A stretch of 64,000 bases of DNA. Origin: Sipunculus nudus. Its lineage: Eukaryota; Annelida; Sipuncula; Golfingiida; Sipunculidae. The notes beneath the pieces were generated by a model that was not told where the DNA came from, did not search any database, and saw only the letters and a list, made by a program, of their open reading frames with translations. Positions 48,454-60,480 of the stretch are shown here, in pieces. The position numbers were made by a program, and so were the translations under genes. How positions within the stretch are numbered: the stretch's first letter is position 1; the number at the start of each line of letters is the position of its first letter. The stretch lies in contig CM049318.1 of assembly GCA_026874595.1 (NCBI GenBank), forward strand, positions 44,744,456 through 44,808,455. Reading direction: 5' to 3'.

Positions 48454-48989
48454 AATTCTAATAGGGGTAGAATCTGAAAAATTAATTGAAAGTGATACAA
48501 AACTATAATGTATGAATGGCTAAAATAACTCCATTTCAGATTCAGGAGAGGAATCTACTACCTCAATTTTATCAAACAAAGAACTGACACTGACACTGTC
48601 AGTCATAAACTCTTTTTCAGAGTCACAAAAGGAATCTACATCCTAACTACAATCAAACTCCTCATGGGAGTCAACAGAGGAATTTTCCTCAGCATAAATA
48701 AACTTCTGTTTGTCATATGAGGACCTGGCCTCATTTGAAATACTCACAGGAGTCATATAAGGACCTAACCTTATTAAATTCCTCGCAGGAATCAAATGAG
48801 GTTTTTACCCTGCAAGCTGCGGATTCTTCTTTGGAATTAGAGGGCACGTTGGCCTCCGTAGCATCCATTTCTTTTTAGAGTCAATAAAGAAGTCGTAACC
48901 CTTATTTACACGAAAAGAGCTTTGCTCTTGTACTATGCTATGCATAGATTTTTAAACAAAACCAGAAAGTTTGCTTTTTGGTTTATTTG

Positions 48990-50096
48990 CAAGTAGTCAG
49001 CAGTCAGCTATTAGATGACCTTCCTTTTGGCAGTAATTACAGATTTTCTTCGAAAATGACTGGTCTTTATTTGACTCAGACACAGTGGACGTGGACTGAG
49101 GTATAGCAATGGAATTTGTTTGAACTACCAGGACTACTAGTACTGGGTGACTGCGCCTTATTTTGACCATACTGATTTTCATTCCTGGTTGTGAATGACT
49201 GGTATGATTTGCTAGTTAAGGACATTTTGTGTGTTAATAAATAATCATCAGCTAATTGGGCAGCAATGTCAAGTGTTTCAGAATTTTTCTCATCAAAAAA
49301 GTTTTAACATCTGCGTTAATGCAGCGCTTAAATTCTTCAAGCAAAATTAACTGGCGCAAATTGTCATAATCTTTCATTACATTTTTGAAACTACACCAGC
49401 GATCAAACAACTGCTCTTTAGTCCTAGCAAATTCTACATAGGTCTGATCTTTGTGCTTTTCCCAATTTCTGAATCTCTGGCGGAAAGCCTCCGGAACTAA
49501 CTCATAACCTTTTAGGATTAACCGTTTAACCTGGCCATAGTCAGCAGCGGCTTCTACTGAAAGCTTTGTACAAATTTCTCTGACCTCACCAGCCAATAAA
49601 CTTTGTAAAAGCATCGTCCAATTTTCCTTAGGCCATTTTAAATTTTCATAAACCTTCTCAAAGTGTAAGAAATATTAAACAACCTCTTTTTCTTGGAAAG
49701 GTAGGACAAGTCGTGAGTGTTTAGTAACATCAAAACTGTGAGTTGGGGCAGCACGTAGACCATGTTCTAGTTTAAGTCTTTCTAACTCCAGTCGTTTTAA
49801 CTCATTTTTTTCTTTCTCTTTTAATGCTAGCTCATGTTGCATTTCTAAATTTTAAAAATTCTAAATGCATAGCATGGCTGTAATTTTTTTTATGTTTCTG
49901 CTTCACTCTCTTCAATTAAACCTTTGCTAACTAGATCTTGCGGGATTTTAGCAATGATATCAGGCTTCCTCAAAGCTCTTTTCACACCTAGCCGTAAGTG
50001 TTGTCCCAAACGCAACGACTGTTTTTTTTTTATCAAATGTTCAAGTTGATCAAGGTCTTGATCTTCAACAAATGTCTCAGGTTTGAAATAAGTCAT
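48990..50096 (-). pseudogene. Gypsy-type gag with zinc knuckle
   Basis: Minus strand. The N-terminus is MTYFKPETFVEDQDLDQLEH at 50096, just inside the LTR at 50230. The capsid-like part at 49252-49614 includes VPEAFRQRFRNWEKHKDQTY and LILLEEFKRCINADVKTFL, a layout shared with SCAN-like gag domains of gypsy elements. A zinc knuckle CNYCQKEGHLIADC (C-x2-C-x4-H-x4-C) ends near 48997. Gag packages the element RNA. Frame breaks separate the three parts, so it is dead. Confidence 0.8.
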
Positions 50097-50229
50097 GTTA
50101 AGATGTTAAAACAATAACAAAAAACACTGAGATAAATCTTGTAAACAATATGTTGTAAACAATGTGTCTAGGTCAAGGCCTAATAAATTTTCAAAACTAT
50201 TAAGCCTGCCGGACAAGCCCACAATTTTA

Positions 50230-51067
50230 TGTTACGGAACCTAATAACAGCAGATCACGTAGTCCTGACAAGGATAAATTTTGTTAAGGAGATAAAAAAA
50301 ATCAGATTCCGCAGCACTAGGACGCGTGAAATGTCTGGGTGAACTGACTAAGAAGTCAGTGTTTTTTTGTTAACAAATAATTATAATTTATTCTAAGAAC
50401 AATCCTAACATTACAATTCACTAAATCAATACAATTACACAGTATAAAAATTAATAAGATGCACATCACCAGAGTGTCCGGATCCTAGGCTTTGATTTCT
50501 GGATACCATCACTGTCACAGCTCACAAGTCCTTTAACACAAATAATCCAGATGAATAGTTCATGTAAATCTTCTCACAGAATAGTCTGATTGAATCTCGA
50601 AAGCAATTTCTTGTAATCTAAAAGTGAAGTCCTGGTAATAATCCGAAAGGCAAACTGAAGACAAGCCGTATATAAAGTCTGTAAAAATCCGTAGAATATC
50701 TGTAAGCACTGCAATTATCGGAAATGTCCCAAGAACTGACGATAGAGTCACACTCTTCCGAATCCTCTGGTATTTTTCTCTCTGCCGGCTCTAAACACAG
50801 CCCCCTATTTATAGCTTTTTCACCCGAAGTCCAGGAACGCATATATTCGCGAACAATCCAAAGAACACAACAATACACACGCGCCCATAGCACATGAACA
50901 GACCCGAAACTTCTAGACTACAACGAGCCCTGTGTCTCTACAAGTCAGGGTTCTAGAAGTGCAGTTCCCATTGAAGCACACAGGGTTTGCGCTTAACATG
51001 AATCAGAATGCATAGCACATGCTACGTTATGTAATATCCCGCGCATAAGAAACATATACATGTAACA
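50230..51067 (-). mobile_element. 5' LTR of the minus-strand gypsy-type element
   Basis: 838 bp with TGTTACGG...TGTAACA ends, about nine-tenths identical by eye to the solo LTR at 45391-46227. Satellite follows directly at 51068 with ATAT. Gag begins 134 bp inside. The matching 3' LTR is absent: the element runs into satellite at 46556. Confidence 0.85.
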
Positions 51068-51830
51068 ATATATTTATAGTGACAAACACTTACGGGAGTA
51101 TTTCAGGCCCAAAGGGTTAGGGAAAAGCGCATCACGGATATAGCTTATATTTATAGTGACAAACATTTTCTGGAGTATTTCATGCCCGAAGGGTTAGGGG
51201 AACTCGTATCCCGGTTATAGCATTTATTAATAGTAACAAACACTTATTGGAGTATTTCATGTCTGCAGGGTTAGGGTAACCCTTAACACGGATAAGGCAT
51301 ATATTTATTGTGACAAACACTTACTGGAGTATTTCATGTTCGAAGGCTTAGTTATCATGTATCACGGATATAGCATATATTTATAGTGACAAATACTTAC
51401 TGGACTATTTCATGTCCGAATGCGTAGGGTAACCCGTAGCCCGGGTATAGCATATATCAATAGAGACAAACCTTTACTGGATTATTTCATGTCGGAAGGC
51501 TTATGGTTACCCATATCCAGGATATACCATTTATTAATAGTGACAAACATTTACTAGAGTATTTCATGCCCGAAGGGTTAGGATAACCCATATCCCGGAT
51601 CTAGCATATATTACTAGTGACAAAAACTTACTGGAGTATTTCATGCCCGATGGGTTAGGGTAACCTGTTTCTCGGATATAGCATTTATTAATAGTGAAAA
51701 ACACTTCCTGGAGTATTCATACTTCATGTCCGAAGGCTGAGGGTCACTTTTATCCCGGATATATCATATATTACTAGTAACAAACACCTTCTGGACTATT
51801 TAATGCAGGGTCACAAGTCGTTCACGTGCA
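51068..51830. repeat. 78-bp satellite, segment 3
   Basis: About ten units with the same core as segment 1, more diverged among themselves (GGGTTAGGGGAACTCG, GGCTTAGTTATCATG). Confidence 0.9.
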
Positions 51831-52488
51831 AAGTTCATATTTCACCCCCCCCCACAATATTGATCTGAGACTGATCAGGCTTGATGGAGGAGATTTAATC
51901 ATGTATTACTTGTGTTCATGACCACATATTTATTATGATATCCTCTAAAAATATAGAGAGGTATTTAATGTGTTTGGGTAGTAGTACATACCCAGTGATA
52001 TAGATTGTTGATTGAGAGTAATAGATATATCAAGAGTCAGTTGACAGGCCATACTCTATGTCGGTACCTATAAACATATATGTAGAATAGACCAGTGTTT
52101 AAATATCCAGGTCTGTTATGTCATTGGATTTATGTTCCACCCAGTAATATATATAAAACAGCATTGAGAGAAAGGCCCCCCATATGCAGGACTTCTCGAG
52201 AATGTGTACTTAGCTGTTTATATCAAGCCATCGTTTGTAAATCCTTACCCAAATTCAAGTGTTAAACAGGGTCCTTGAACACTGTCATTTGGTTAAGTTA
52301 GAATGTCATTTTTAGTTACACCCGTCTTTTGAGTTTAAGATTCAAGGAGGCCAGATTGATGACAGTTCAGCTGACCTGAATTATAGCACCATTTGCCTGC
52401 AGATCGATGAGGGACTCGAAGGACATTATACAACCAGCGAAATCATCGGTGGAGTACTCCGGATAATTAAACCCTGACGGTAAAGGGC
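51831..52488. other. Possible leader of the following gypsy element
   Basis: Non-coding. It follows the satellite abruptly after ATGCAGGGTCACAAGTCG, contains a C run at 51846-51854 and may hold the degraded 5' LTR, but no matching LTR was found downstream. Confidence 0.35.
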
Positions 52489-53290
52489 ATGTTGATTAAT
52501 AGGGATGATGTTACAATTGATGAACTCAAAAGTCTCCTTCAATCTCACTTAGATGAGAAGAGTAGCACAGAGTTGTTCAAAGAACTGATGTTTGCTCGGC
52601 AGTATGAGTATGAATTTGTATATCGAATGATGGGGCTGAGACAGAAGGTAACATTCATCTCCAAACAAGCTGACACAGATATCACGTATGAATCAAGGAC
52701 TATCCAGGACCTTTTATTGCACAATCTTTACCAGGGGTTAGCCAAAAAGTATGGTGATCTGAGGAGGGAACTTAAGCCTATGCTTACGGACTCTGAAACC
52801 AGTGATGAGGCCCTCCTCAGGCATATTAATAAAGTGGCCAGAAGAGACTGAATGAAAACAGCGCTTAGGCCACCAGTCGCGTAAGATCACTCAGGCTCAC
52901 ATCGGCCAGGTGGAATCCATCCAGATTAATAAAGTGAATGAGAATGCTGAGTTGAAGTCCAGGGACAAAGTTATAGAGCAGCTCTCGGCTGAGCTTGAAG
53001 CTTTAACTGAAATAGTCCATGCAGAAACCTACATCACAGTCAGTGTCGATGTCCAATGCACCAGAGACAGAGAGTCATCAAATCAGAGTTCCTGTCACTG
53101 GGTCAACAACCGCCCCAGGCCACAGAGAAGTTCTCGACCATACAGCTGTCCTGGATGTTTACAGGAAAACCTGCAGGGTTGCAACCATTGTTTCATATGT
53201 AGGGCAGAATGTCATCGCGCTGTTGGTTGCATGAAGAAATCCAATCAGTTAGGAAACGGACCTCGGTCATTGAGGTGGGACGATCAGTGA
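52489..53290 (+). pseudogene. Second gypsy element, gag region
   Basis: Two frames. 52489-52851 is helical and charged (DELKSLLQSHLDEKSSTELF, FARQYEYEFVYRMMGLRQKV). 52910-53290 continues and holds a Cys/His cluster CNHCFICRAECHRAVGC near its end, a zinc-knuckle-like RNA-binding motif. A stop and frame change separate them. The assignment to gag rests on position before protease and on the Cys/His cluster. Confidence 0.65.
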
Positions 53291-53319
53291 ACGGCCCAGA
53301 GTCAAAGTCCCAGAGGAAG

Positions 53320-53640
53320 CGAGTCAAGAAAACAAAAATGAATACAGTCTTTTCCAGTTCACCAGAGTCAAGCCATCAACCACAACACCCATCAGAAAAG
53401 GTAGCCCAGTTGGTGGGAGATAAGTGTATCCTTAAGTGCAATTTAAATGGGTATGCCTTTGATGTGCTTTTGGACACTGGTGCTCAAGACAGTATAATTG
53501 GTCGGACTAGGAAAGATAAGTTCATACCCAGGCAGCCAGTTCATTCTTTAAGTGAGATAATGGAAGGCACAGACCTGGAAGTCTTCGCTGCGCATGGGGA
53601 AGCCATACCTTATGATGGTTGAGTAGAAGTGACAGTGAAT
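53320..53640 (+). pseudogene. Second gypsy element, aspartic protease
   Basis: The sequence CNLNGYAFDVLLDTGAQDSI contains the catalytic D-T-G-A of retroelement proteases, followed by a further hydrophobic stretch and a stop at 53620-53622. The protease cuts the polyprotein. Its frame overlaps the end of the gag region in another frame, through mutation or a natural frameshift. Confidence 0.8.
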
Positions 53641-54283
53641 CTGTCAGGTAATAATGATCCATCCAAGTACCATTCCTCGCGAGTCAAGTGAACCTTGATT
53701 GACCTCTCCTTGGGTTTAATGTCATTCAGGAACTTGTCAAGTGTCAGAAAAGAGAAGCCCAAGTGTTGACTATATTAGGAGACCTACTTAGTACAGCAAT
53801 GAATACTGAGAGTGAAAAAGCTCGTTCCATCGTTAACTTTCGTGAAGCATAGGAGTCACCTGCTAGACAAGAGGTAGTGAAAGTCGGCCTCATGGGATTT
53901 GTGGTCCAATCCAGTCAAGTTGCTTCTTTGAAGTGCAACATTCACTCAGATCTCTATGCGCAGGACTCTGTAGTGCTTTTTTAATCCAGTGCAGTCAGTC
54001 TCCCTTTGAAACAGTTAGATATTGGGGACGGACTTGTCCAGGTACACACAAATCCAGACCATACGTCAAGATCCCTGTGGGGAATAACACTCAGCATGAC
54101 CGGTTCAAGGCAAAACCATTTTTGGTCGTATTCAGTTCATTGAGAAGATTTTAGACACTGATCAGGTGAATGGTCCCAAGCTAAATGTGATGGTCAACCA
54201 CGCAAGTTTAGAACATGCACGGTTTGATACTACAGCTGCAGAGCAACAACCGTGGCATCCTTCAGTTGACATCGGTCATTTGA

Positions 54284-55080
54284 GTGAAACAGATGTTATA
54301 TGAGGAGTCAGATGCTTTCGCTCGTGACGATGGTGATATTGGATGTATTCCTGGGCTTAAATTGGTCATTAACTTGAAGGACAATATTCCTGTTCAGAGA
54401 TCCTATGCATTGATTCCAAAGCCATTGATTAAGGACGTGAAAGCTCCCATCCATGATCTTCTAGCCAAAGGTTGGATAGTTCGGACGAGATCACCATATT
54501 CTGCACCGGTTGTCTGCGTACGAAAGAAAGACGGTTCCCTACGCGTATGCATAGACTACCGCCTCTTTAATCAAAAGACTGTGCCAGATAGACATCCGCT
54601 GCCATGCATTCAGGATCTCACCGATACATTAGGTGGTTACCAGTAATTTTCGATCCTAGACCAGGGGAAGGCGTACCACCAGGGATTCATAGTTGAAGGG
54701 TCGAGGTATATGACAGCGTTCATAACCCCTGGGTTTTATACGAGTGGGTACGCATGCCCTTCGGACTCTAAAACGCGGCAGCTGCTTTTCAGAGATACAA
54801 AGGGGAGATTTTAGAGTCACTCCAAGATGACTGTTGTATTCCGTATCTATACGCTGACTTTGCTATGCTAAAACATTCAAGAACCACGTGGTGGGGGTGA
54901 CAAGAGTCCTAAGAGTTCTCCAGCAACACGATGTGAAGCTTCGACCTGTCAAATGTGAAATGTTCAAATCCGAATTCAGATACGTTGGGCGACTTGTATC
55001 TTCTGATGGTGTCAGGATTGAACCCAAAGACCTAGAGGCTGTTCTTGCATTGAAAGAAAAGACACCAGATACAGTTTGAG
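54284..55080 (+). pseudogene. Second gypsy element, reverse transcriptase
   Basis: Blocks in order: DLLAKGWIVRTRSPYSAPVV, VRKKDGSLRVCIDYRLFNQK, PDRHPLPCIQDLTDTLGGYQ then a stop, FSILDQGKAYHQGF, LYADFAML at the active-site position (the expected Y-x-D-D is altered to Y-A-D-F), and VGRLVSSDGVRIEPKDLEAV. At least two stops plus the altered active site show it is inactive. The order gag, protease, reverse transcriptase, RNase H, integrase is the usual gypsy order, unlike the minus-strand element next to it. Confidence 0.85.
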
Positions 55081-55319
55081 ATGTCCGGAAATTGTTAGGT
55101 TTTCTCAGCTTCTACCCCGCATTCTTACAGGATTATCCGCGGATCGCAAGGATAATCTATGAGGTTTTACAAGGAAAAGGTGATAGCCCAGTCACCAGGG
55201 CCAAGAAGGGTAAAGGTGCCCAACTTCCATCAAAGACCACTATCCAGTGGACCGCTGAACACCAGAGAACCTAAGAGGCGCTCATAGACATTCTGACTAA
55301 TCCGCCAACACTTAGTGCA

Positions 55320-55680
55320 GGGAGCAGTCTTGTACCAACGCCAAGATGGAAAGTTGAGAATTGTCGCATTCAGTTCGAGAACCCTGTCTCCTGCTGAGAA
55401 GAATTACCACCTGTATGCCGGCAAGTTAGAATTCCTCGCCATGAAATGAACAATGTGTGAAGAGTTCCGGGATTATGTATACTATCTACCTCACTTCACC
55501 GTATACACTGACAATAACCCATTGACTTATGTGATGAGTACAGCAAAGCTCACTGCGGTTGGTCACAGATGGATAGATGAACTTCCTGGTTTCCGTTTCG
55601 ATCTCGTGTATCGTCCTGGGAAGGTCAACGTAGATGCTGACAGGTCAACGTAGATGCTGACACCCTGTCGCGCCTGCCCC
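55320..55680 (+). pseudogene. Second gypsy element, RNase H with a 20-bp duplication
   Basis: It carries YTDNNPLTYVMSTAKLTAV and the terminal block RFDLVYRPGKVNVDAD. At 55623-55662 a 20-bp sequence (GGTCAACGTAGATGCTGACA) is tandemly duplicated, which shifts the frame just before the usual D-x-L-S-R end, still readable as TLSRLP behind the second copy. Other stops lie upstream (for example at 55448). Confidence 0.85.
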
Positions 55681-55699
55681 AGGACATACACACCTATGT

Positions 55700-56700
55700 T
55701 AATGAGTGCACAGAGGAGCTGTCAAGGGAAATTGTTTGCGCCACCTTAGAGGGAAGTCGAGCTGTTAGGAAAAATGGTGTAGCATTACCAAACATTGAGC
55801 GTGATGAATTGATGAGGGCCCAGAAGGCGGATCCTCATATCAAGAAGCTGATCAAATTAAAGGAGACATACACTGTACTACCAGATGATGCGCATCGGAA
55901 AGCAACAGGCCTTATCAGGAGACTAATGCGCGAGTGGAACAAACTTCACTTAGAGAATGGGATACTCTAACGTCAGACATGTGGAGGTCACATTTGGTCC
56001 TATCAGGAGTGTTCAAGTGGTTTAAGCCACTTGTTCTGAAATGTTTGCATAATGACATGGGTCACTTAGGGACAGAGCGAGTCATTAACTAAGCAATGGA
56101 TCGCTTCTATTGGGCATTTATGAAAAGAGACATTGAGAAATATGTAACCAGAAAGTGTTCTTATATAAAGCAGTAGAAGCAAACTACCCACGTCCGAGCA
56201 GCCATGGAGAGGTTTTACAACCAATTCACCCCTTGAGCTTGTGTCCATCGATTACGTACACCTAGAGAGGTGCAAGGGTGGGTTTAGTACACATTGGTCG
56301 TGGTGGACCATTTCACCAGATCTGTGCACGAGAAGGCCGCCAAGGATAAGTCTGGGAAACAGCTGCCCCAAAACTCTTTGATGACTTAATCCCACGATTT
56401 GGTTACCCGTCAAAACTACACCACGATCAGGGTCGTGAATTTGAAAATGATATTTGAAAACGCTACAAATGCTCACGGAAGTTGGTCATTCCAGGACCAC
56501 ACCATACCATCCACAAGAAAATCGCGCAGAGAGATTTAACAGGACTTTACCCCAAATGCTCAGGACACTGAGGAGAAAGAAAAAGCAAATTGGAAGGAGC
56601 ATCTTCCACAAGTGGTGCATGCTTATAATTGTACTGGACATAAAGCCACAGGCTTTGTACCGCTCTTTAAAGAAAGTACTGAAGATAATCTGAGCTATAG
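55700..56700 (+). pseudogene. Second gypsy element, integrase, heavily decayed
   Basis: Fragments in several frames: SVQVV, a zinc-binding region without clear Cys pairs, [20 protein letters not shown] (near 56290-56350), [13 protein letters not shown]-like, and the C-terminal [20 protein letters not shown] then KATGFVP (56585-56660). The last blocks match the known end of the integrase core. Indels and stops are frequent. Confidence 0.75.
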
Positions 56701-57790
56701 CGATCACTCTTTGTCCGTCTCTCCGTCTGTTTTTTTGTCCGTCCGTCCGTTATCCAGGCACAAATCGTAAACGCTGGGTTCTGGAATCTTCTTGCTTCAT
56801 ATCTAGGGAGGCCCATTAAAATATCTACTTGTAAACCTGAGATTAGGTCTTTGTTACCAAAAACCTCTGAGCTATGGGGCTCCAAAGTACCTCCCTAAAA
56901 TAAGGAAAATTTGATACAAAATCTGAACAACTATTGCATTGATCACCATGGTTCTCTGCATATTCTCTGGATTCTCTGGATATTGATCATGGAATGTTTC
57001 ATCAGTTTCTGCAGTCTGGTGGCGCCATCTGTATTTTTTTTTTTTCGATTTTTTCCTCTATTTTTGAGACTTCTTAAGATGCGAACATCTGTTAACAGGG
57101 CACGAATCGTAATGACTTGACCTAGAATCTTCTCTCTTAACATACAGGAAGGCCCATGAAACGTCTCTTCGGAAACCTGAAATTAGGTCTCTGTTACCCA
57201 TAACCTTTGAATTATGGGGCTACGAAGTATCCCCCAGAATAATGGAAAATTTGATACATAAGCTCGAGTATCTGAACACCTATTACATTGATCACCATGA
57301 TTCTCTGCATGGATATTGATCATAGAATGTTTCATCAGTTTTTGTAGTCTGGTGGCGCCACCTGTAATTGTTCGATTTTTACGAATTTTTCCTCGATTTT
57401 TTAGACCTCTTAAGATGCGGTCATCTGTTAACAGGGCACAAATCATAACGACTGGACCTAGAATATTCTCTCTTAACAAGCAGGGAGGCTCATGAAAAGT
57501 CTCCTTTGAAACCTGAAATTAGGTCTCTGTTACCCACTAACTGTGAGCGTAGGGGCTCTGAAGTACCCCCGCAGAATAATGGAAATTTGATACAAATGCT
57601 CAAGACTTGTTTTCGAGACCTCATAAGATGCGGTCATATGTTAACGGGGCCAAAATCGTAACGACTGGACCTAGAATATTCTGTCTTGACATACAGGAAG
57701 GCCCATGAAAATTCTCTTTGGAAACCTGAAATAAGGTATATCTTTTACACTTAACCTCTGAGCTACGGGTCTTGAACTTTCCCCTTTAAT
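56695..57790 (+). repeat. Tandem 336-bp units of the AGCTCAGCTGAC repeat family
   Basis: It begins GAGCTATAGCGATCACTCTTTG and a GTCCGTCCGTC run, then four units headed by GTTAACAGGGCAC at about 56753 (variant), 57096, 57432 and 57646. Unit lengths are 336 bp, then 214 bp for the internally deleted third. Each has GAAACCTGAAATTAGGTCT, GAATAATGGAAA and GGTGGCGCCACCTGTA (missing in the third). The same series in single copy is at 36905-37320. Confidence 0.85.
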
Positions 57791-58827
57791 TACAATGATC
57801 TGGACGTCATTGATATAGGTTGTGTTGTAAGTGCTGCCACCTATTGGAGATTAGGCAAACTAAAGCATGTTATATTAGAGATCAGGTTCCAGCTCTATGT
57901 ATATGAATGACAGACAGTGTTAGAGAGAAATATATCATTAGACATGTATGATGGGTGATAATATTTAATTTTATCAATATAATGATGAAGATGTTTGTTT
58001 TATCATGGACATTCTAACAGTACTCGTTATATTAACCTTTTTAACAATAACTCAGGACCAGATTTAATTGTTAGAAGGCATTATTTGAGCACTTCCGTTG
58101 TAAATGGTATATATTTATCAGGTTGCCAGATAGAAAATCAACACATGTGGATCAGTCAGATTGTTAAAATATGTTTATATATAGTTCTATTTATTTATAA
58201 AAGTAAATGTAGATCACATGCCACATGCTTGTTGGTAAACCATCATCATTCGATTTCTTATGGAAACCCTTGTGCCATATAATTTAAATGCAGTTGACAT
58301 GTTAGTATAGTTAGTGATGACACATATTGAACATAATTATCCGAGGGTTTTAGGTTCGAATCCAGACTAGTCCATGTTTATAGAGAAGATAATGATCATT
58401 AAATTGGAACAGTTGCATGTAAACCCAGATCAGCTTATGATGATATATGTTAAACTCAGTTCGTTACTATCTATGATATGAAAGACTTCTGTTTATTTCT
58501 TATTATTATATGATGAGATAACAGGCTAGTTCTATCATGGTGATAGTGAAATGTATCAACATCATTGCATTGAGATCAGACTGAATATTGCAATGAGAGT
58601 CTTTGAGTATTGGTTTGAGTTTAAAGGCCAATATTGTCGGACTCATAGTTACACGACATTTATTATGCTTGTAAATGATACTTGAGGGATGCATACATGT
58701 GATAATGTATTTATGCTTGAATAATAAAGGTCATGTTTCTGTTCTCGCTCGATGAAGACATCGTGTTTTACTATTCTTTCCTGTGTTTTTCAGGAGTGAC
58801 ATCTGTAAACGCTGGCCCCTCCGTTTG
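57791..58827. other. AT-rich stretch with tRNA-like pol III boxes
   Basis: No gene. At 58287-58375 TTAGTATAGTTAGTGATGAC resembles an A box, and GGTTCGAATCC (about 58352) fits a B box. The implied cloverleaf is poor (weak T stem, no sound anticodon arm), so it is probably a SINE remnant or chance rather than a tRNA gene. Confidence 0.35.
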
Positions 58828-59215
58828 GGCCTATAACACATATATTAATAGTGACAAACACTTACTTGAGTATTTCATATCCGAAGGGTTAGAGATACCC
58901 GTATCACGGATATATCATATATTATTAGTGACAAACACTTACTGCAGGATTTCATGTCAGAAGTGTTGGGGTAACCCGAATCCCGGATATGCCATATTTT
59001 TATAGTGACAAACACTAACTGGAGTATTTCATGCCCGAAGGGTTAGGTTAACCCGTATCCCAGATATAGCATATATTAAAAGTGACAAACAGTAACTGGA
59101 GTATTTCATGTCCGAAGGCTTATGGGGTAAACCGTATCAAGGATATAGCCGATATTAATAGTGACAAACACTGACTGGATTAGGCCTATTTCATGTCCGA
59201 AGGCTTAGGGTAACT
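58828..59215. repeat. 78-bp satellite, segment 4
   Basis: Five units of the same satellite as 45030-45390. The 7 kb between segments 3 and 4 therefore was inserted into, or separates parts of, one array. Confidence 0.9.
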
Positions 59216-59289
59216 TCCGGTCACATGCATGACTAAAGGTTGAGGGTGCGTGGTTAGAGGCTCCCACAAAATCGACTAAAATAAATGCA

Positions 59290-60267
59290 AATGTCGCCAA
59301 AGTAAATTACAATATGACCAGAGGTATACGTACTGGGAAAAGACGTCGAAATCTGTTGGTGATGTGGACAAATGTGTGGAGAAGGACACCGAAAAATAAG
59401 AAACAGGTGGGCCTTCTCAGATAACACAAGAGGCAAGCAATACGGACGGCACCCAGGATTTAAATGCGCAGTTGCAAAGTGCTCTCGCTGAAATTAAATT
59501 AGTACTGGGCTCTAACAGAGAGATCAAAGACCAAATTGAAAATATGCATACTTGAAGAAACAACTAGACGATTTGTCTACAAAGCAATCGAACATAAAAC
59601 AAAACATCCAGGGTCATGAAAATAATCTAGAGTCTCTATATAAATCTGTTGATAGTCTGAAAGGGCAGAAAGATCAGCTTGTTAGTGAGGTTGCAGAACT
59701 AAGGAAAGAAAAGACAGAATTACAGAATCAAAATATGGAGGAATTACTGATAAACAAACTTCAGGAACAAATAACAACAACAGGAAAGATAGGCCTACCT
59801 TAGAGAATGGAATCTGAGAATTGTAGGAGTAGGGGAGATAGGTGAAATAGAAAACTGTAAAAATACAGGTGCCAGAATCATATCTCAAAATAAACTGGTG
59901 AATATGAGTGAAGATGAGTTGAAAAAAACCATAGAGACGGCTCACAGATCTGGAAAGAAGGGCACACAGCCACGGCATATCGCAGTGAGGTTGCACAATA
60001 GACCACTAAGAAATGAAATTATTGTAGGGAGAAAAACAAAACTGCAAAATTAAAAGCATTCGAATAGTCGAAGATTTAACATTGAAAGACCTGCTGTTAA
60101 AACAAAAGGCTAAACCGCAAATGGCCGTTGCCTATAACGACGGTGATCGAGTAAGGTTCTGGCGTGGACGGCTCTACGTCAACGGCAAGCCAGTACCCAT
60201 TCAGGATCCTGCCCCTCGCTCGATTCACCAGAGATCAGCAGCACAAAGCGACACAACAACAGACTGA
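59290..60267 (+). pseudogene. LINE ORF1 protein remnant
   Basis: A coiled-coil-like section at 59552-59803 (KKQLDDLSTKQSNIKQNIQG, LESLYKSVDSLKGQ, VAELRKEKTELQNQ) is followed in other frames by REWNLRIVGVGEIGEIENCK, AHRSGKKGTQPRHIAVRL and IRIVEDLTL, ending in LYVNGKPVPI at 60267. Coiled coil, then RRM-like, then C-terminal domain is the layout of L1-type ORF1 RNA-binding proteins. At least three frame changes make it non-functional. A reverse-transcriptase remnant follows at 61110 and may belong to the same element. Confidence 0.75.
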
Positions 60268-60371
60268 CGTCTGTTCTTCCATATCCCGTCCATAGGTTTG
60301 TAACGCATTCTACCATGACGGAGCTGCCACGTGGTGTACGAACTGCGCATGCTCAGGAGGAGCCACAATCG

Positions 60372-60480
60372 TAGACTGGTACCCCGCTCTATTATGGCAT
60401 CGCTGCTCTAGGCCAATCATAGAGACGGGCGTACAACGCCATCTTATGTACTCCCGGCAGACTATTTCCAACTCCAGTAT
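60372..60480. repeat. Inverted repeat, left arm
   Basis: GTAGACTGGTACCCCGCTCT, CATAGAGACGGGCGTACAAC, GCCATCTTATGTACTCCC and TTCCAACTCCAGTATG match the reverse complement of 60778-60925. About 300 bp separate the arms. A third partial copy (GGGCCATAATAGAGCAGGGT) is at 63065-63100. Confidence 0.8.

Noticed and set aside
58287-58375. tRNA gene
   Set aside because: The B-box-like GGTTCGAATCC is good, but the T stem and anticodon arm do not pair properly.
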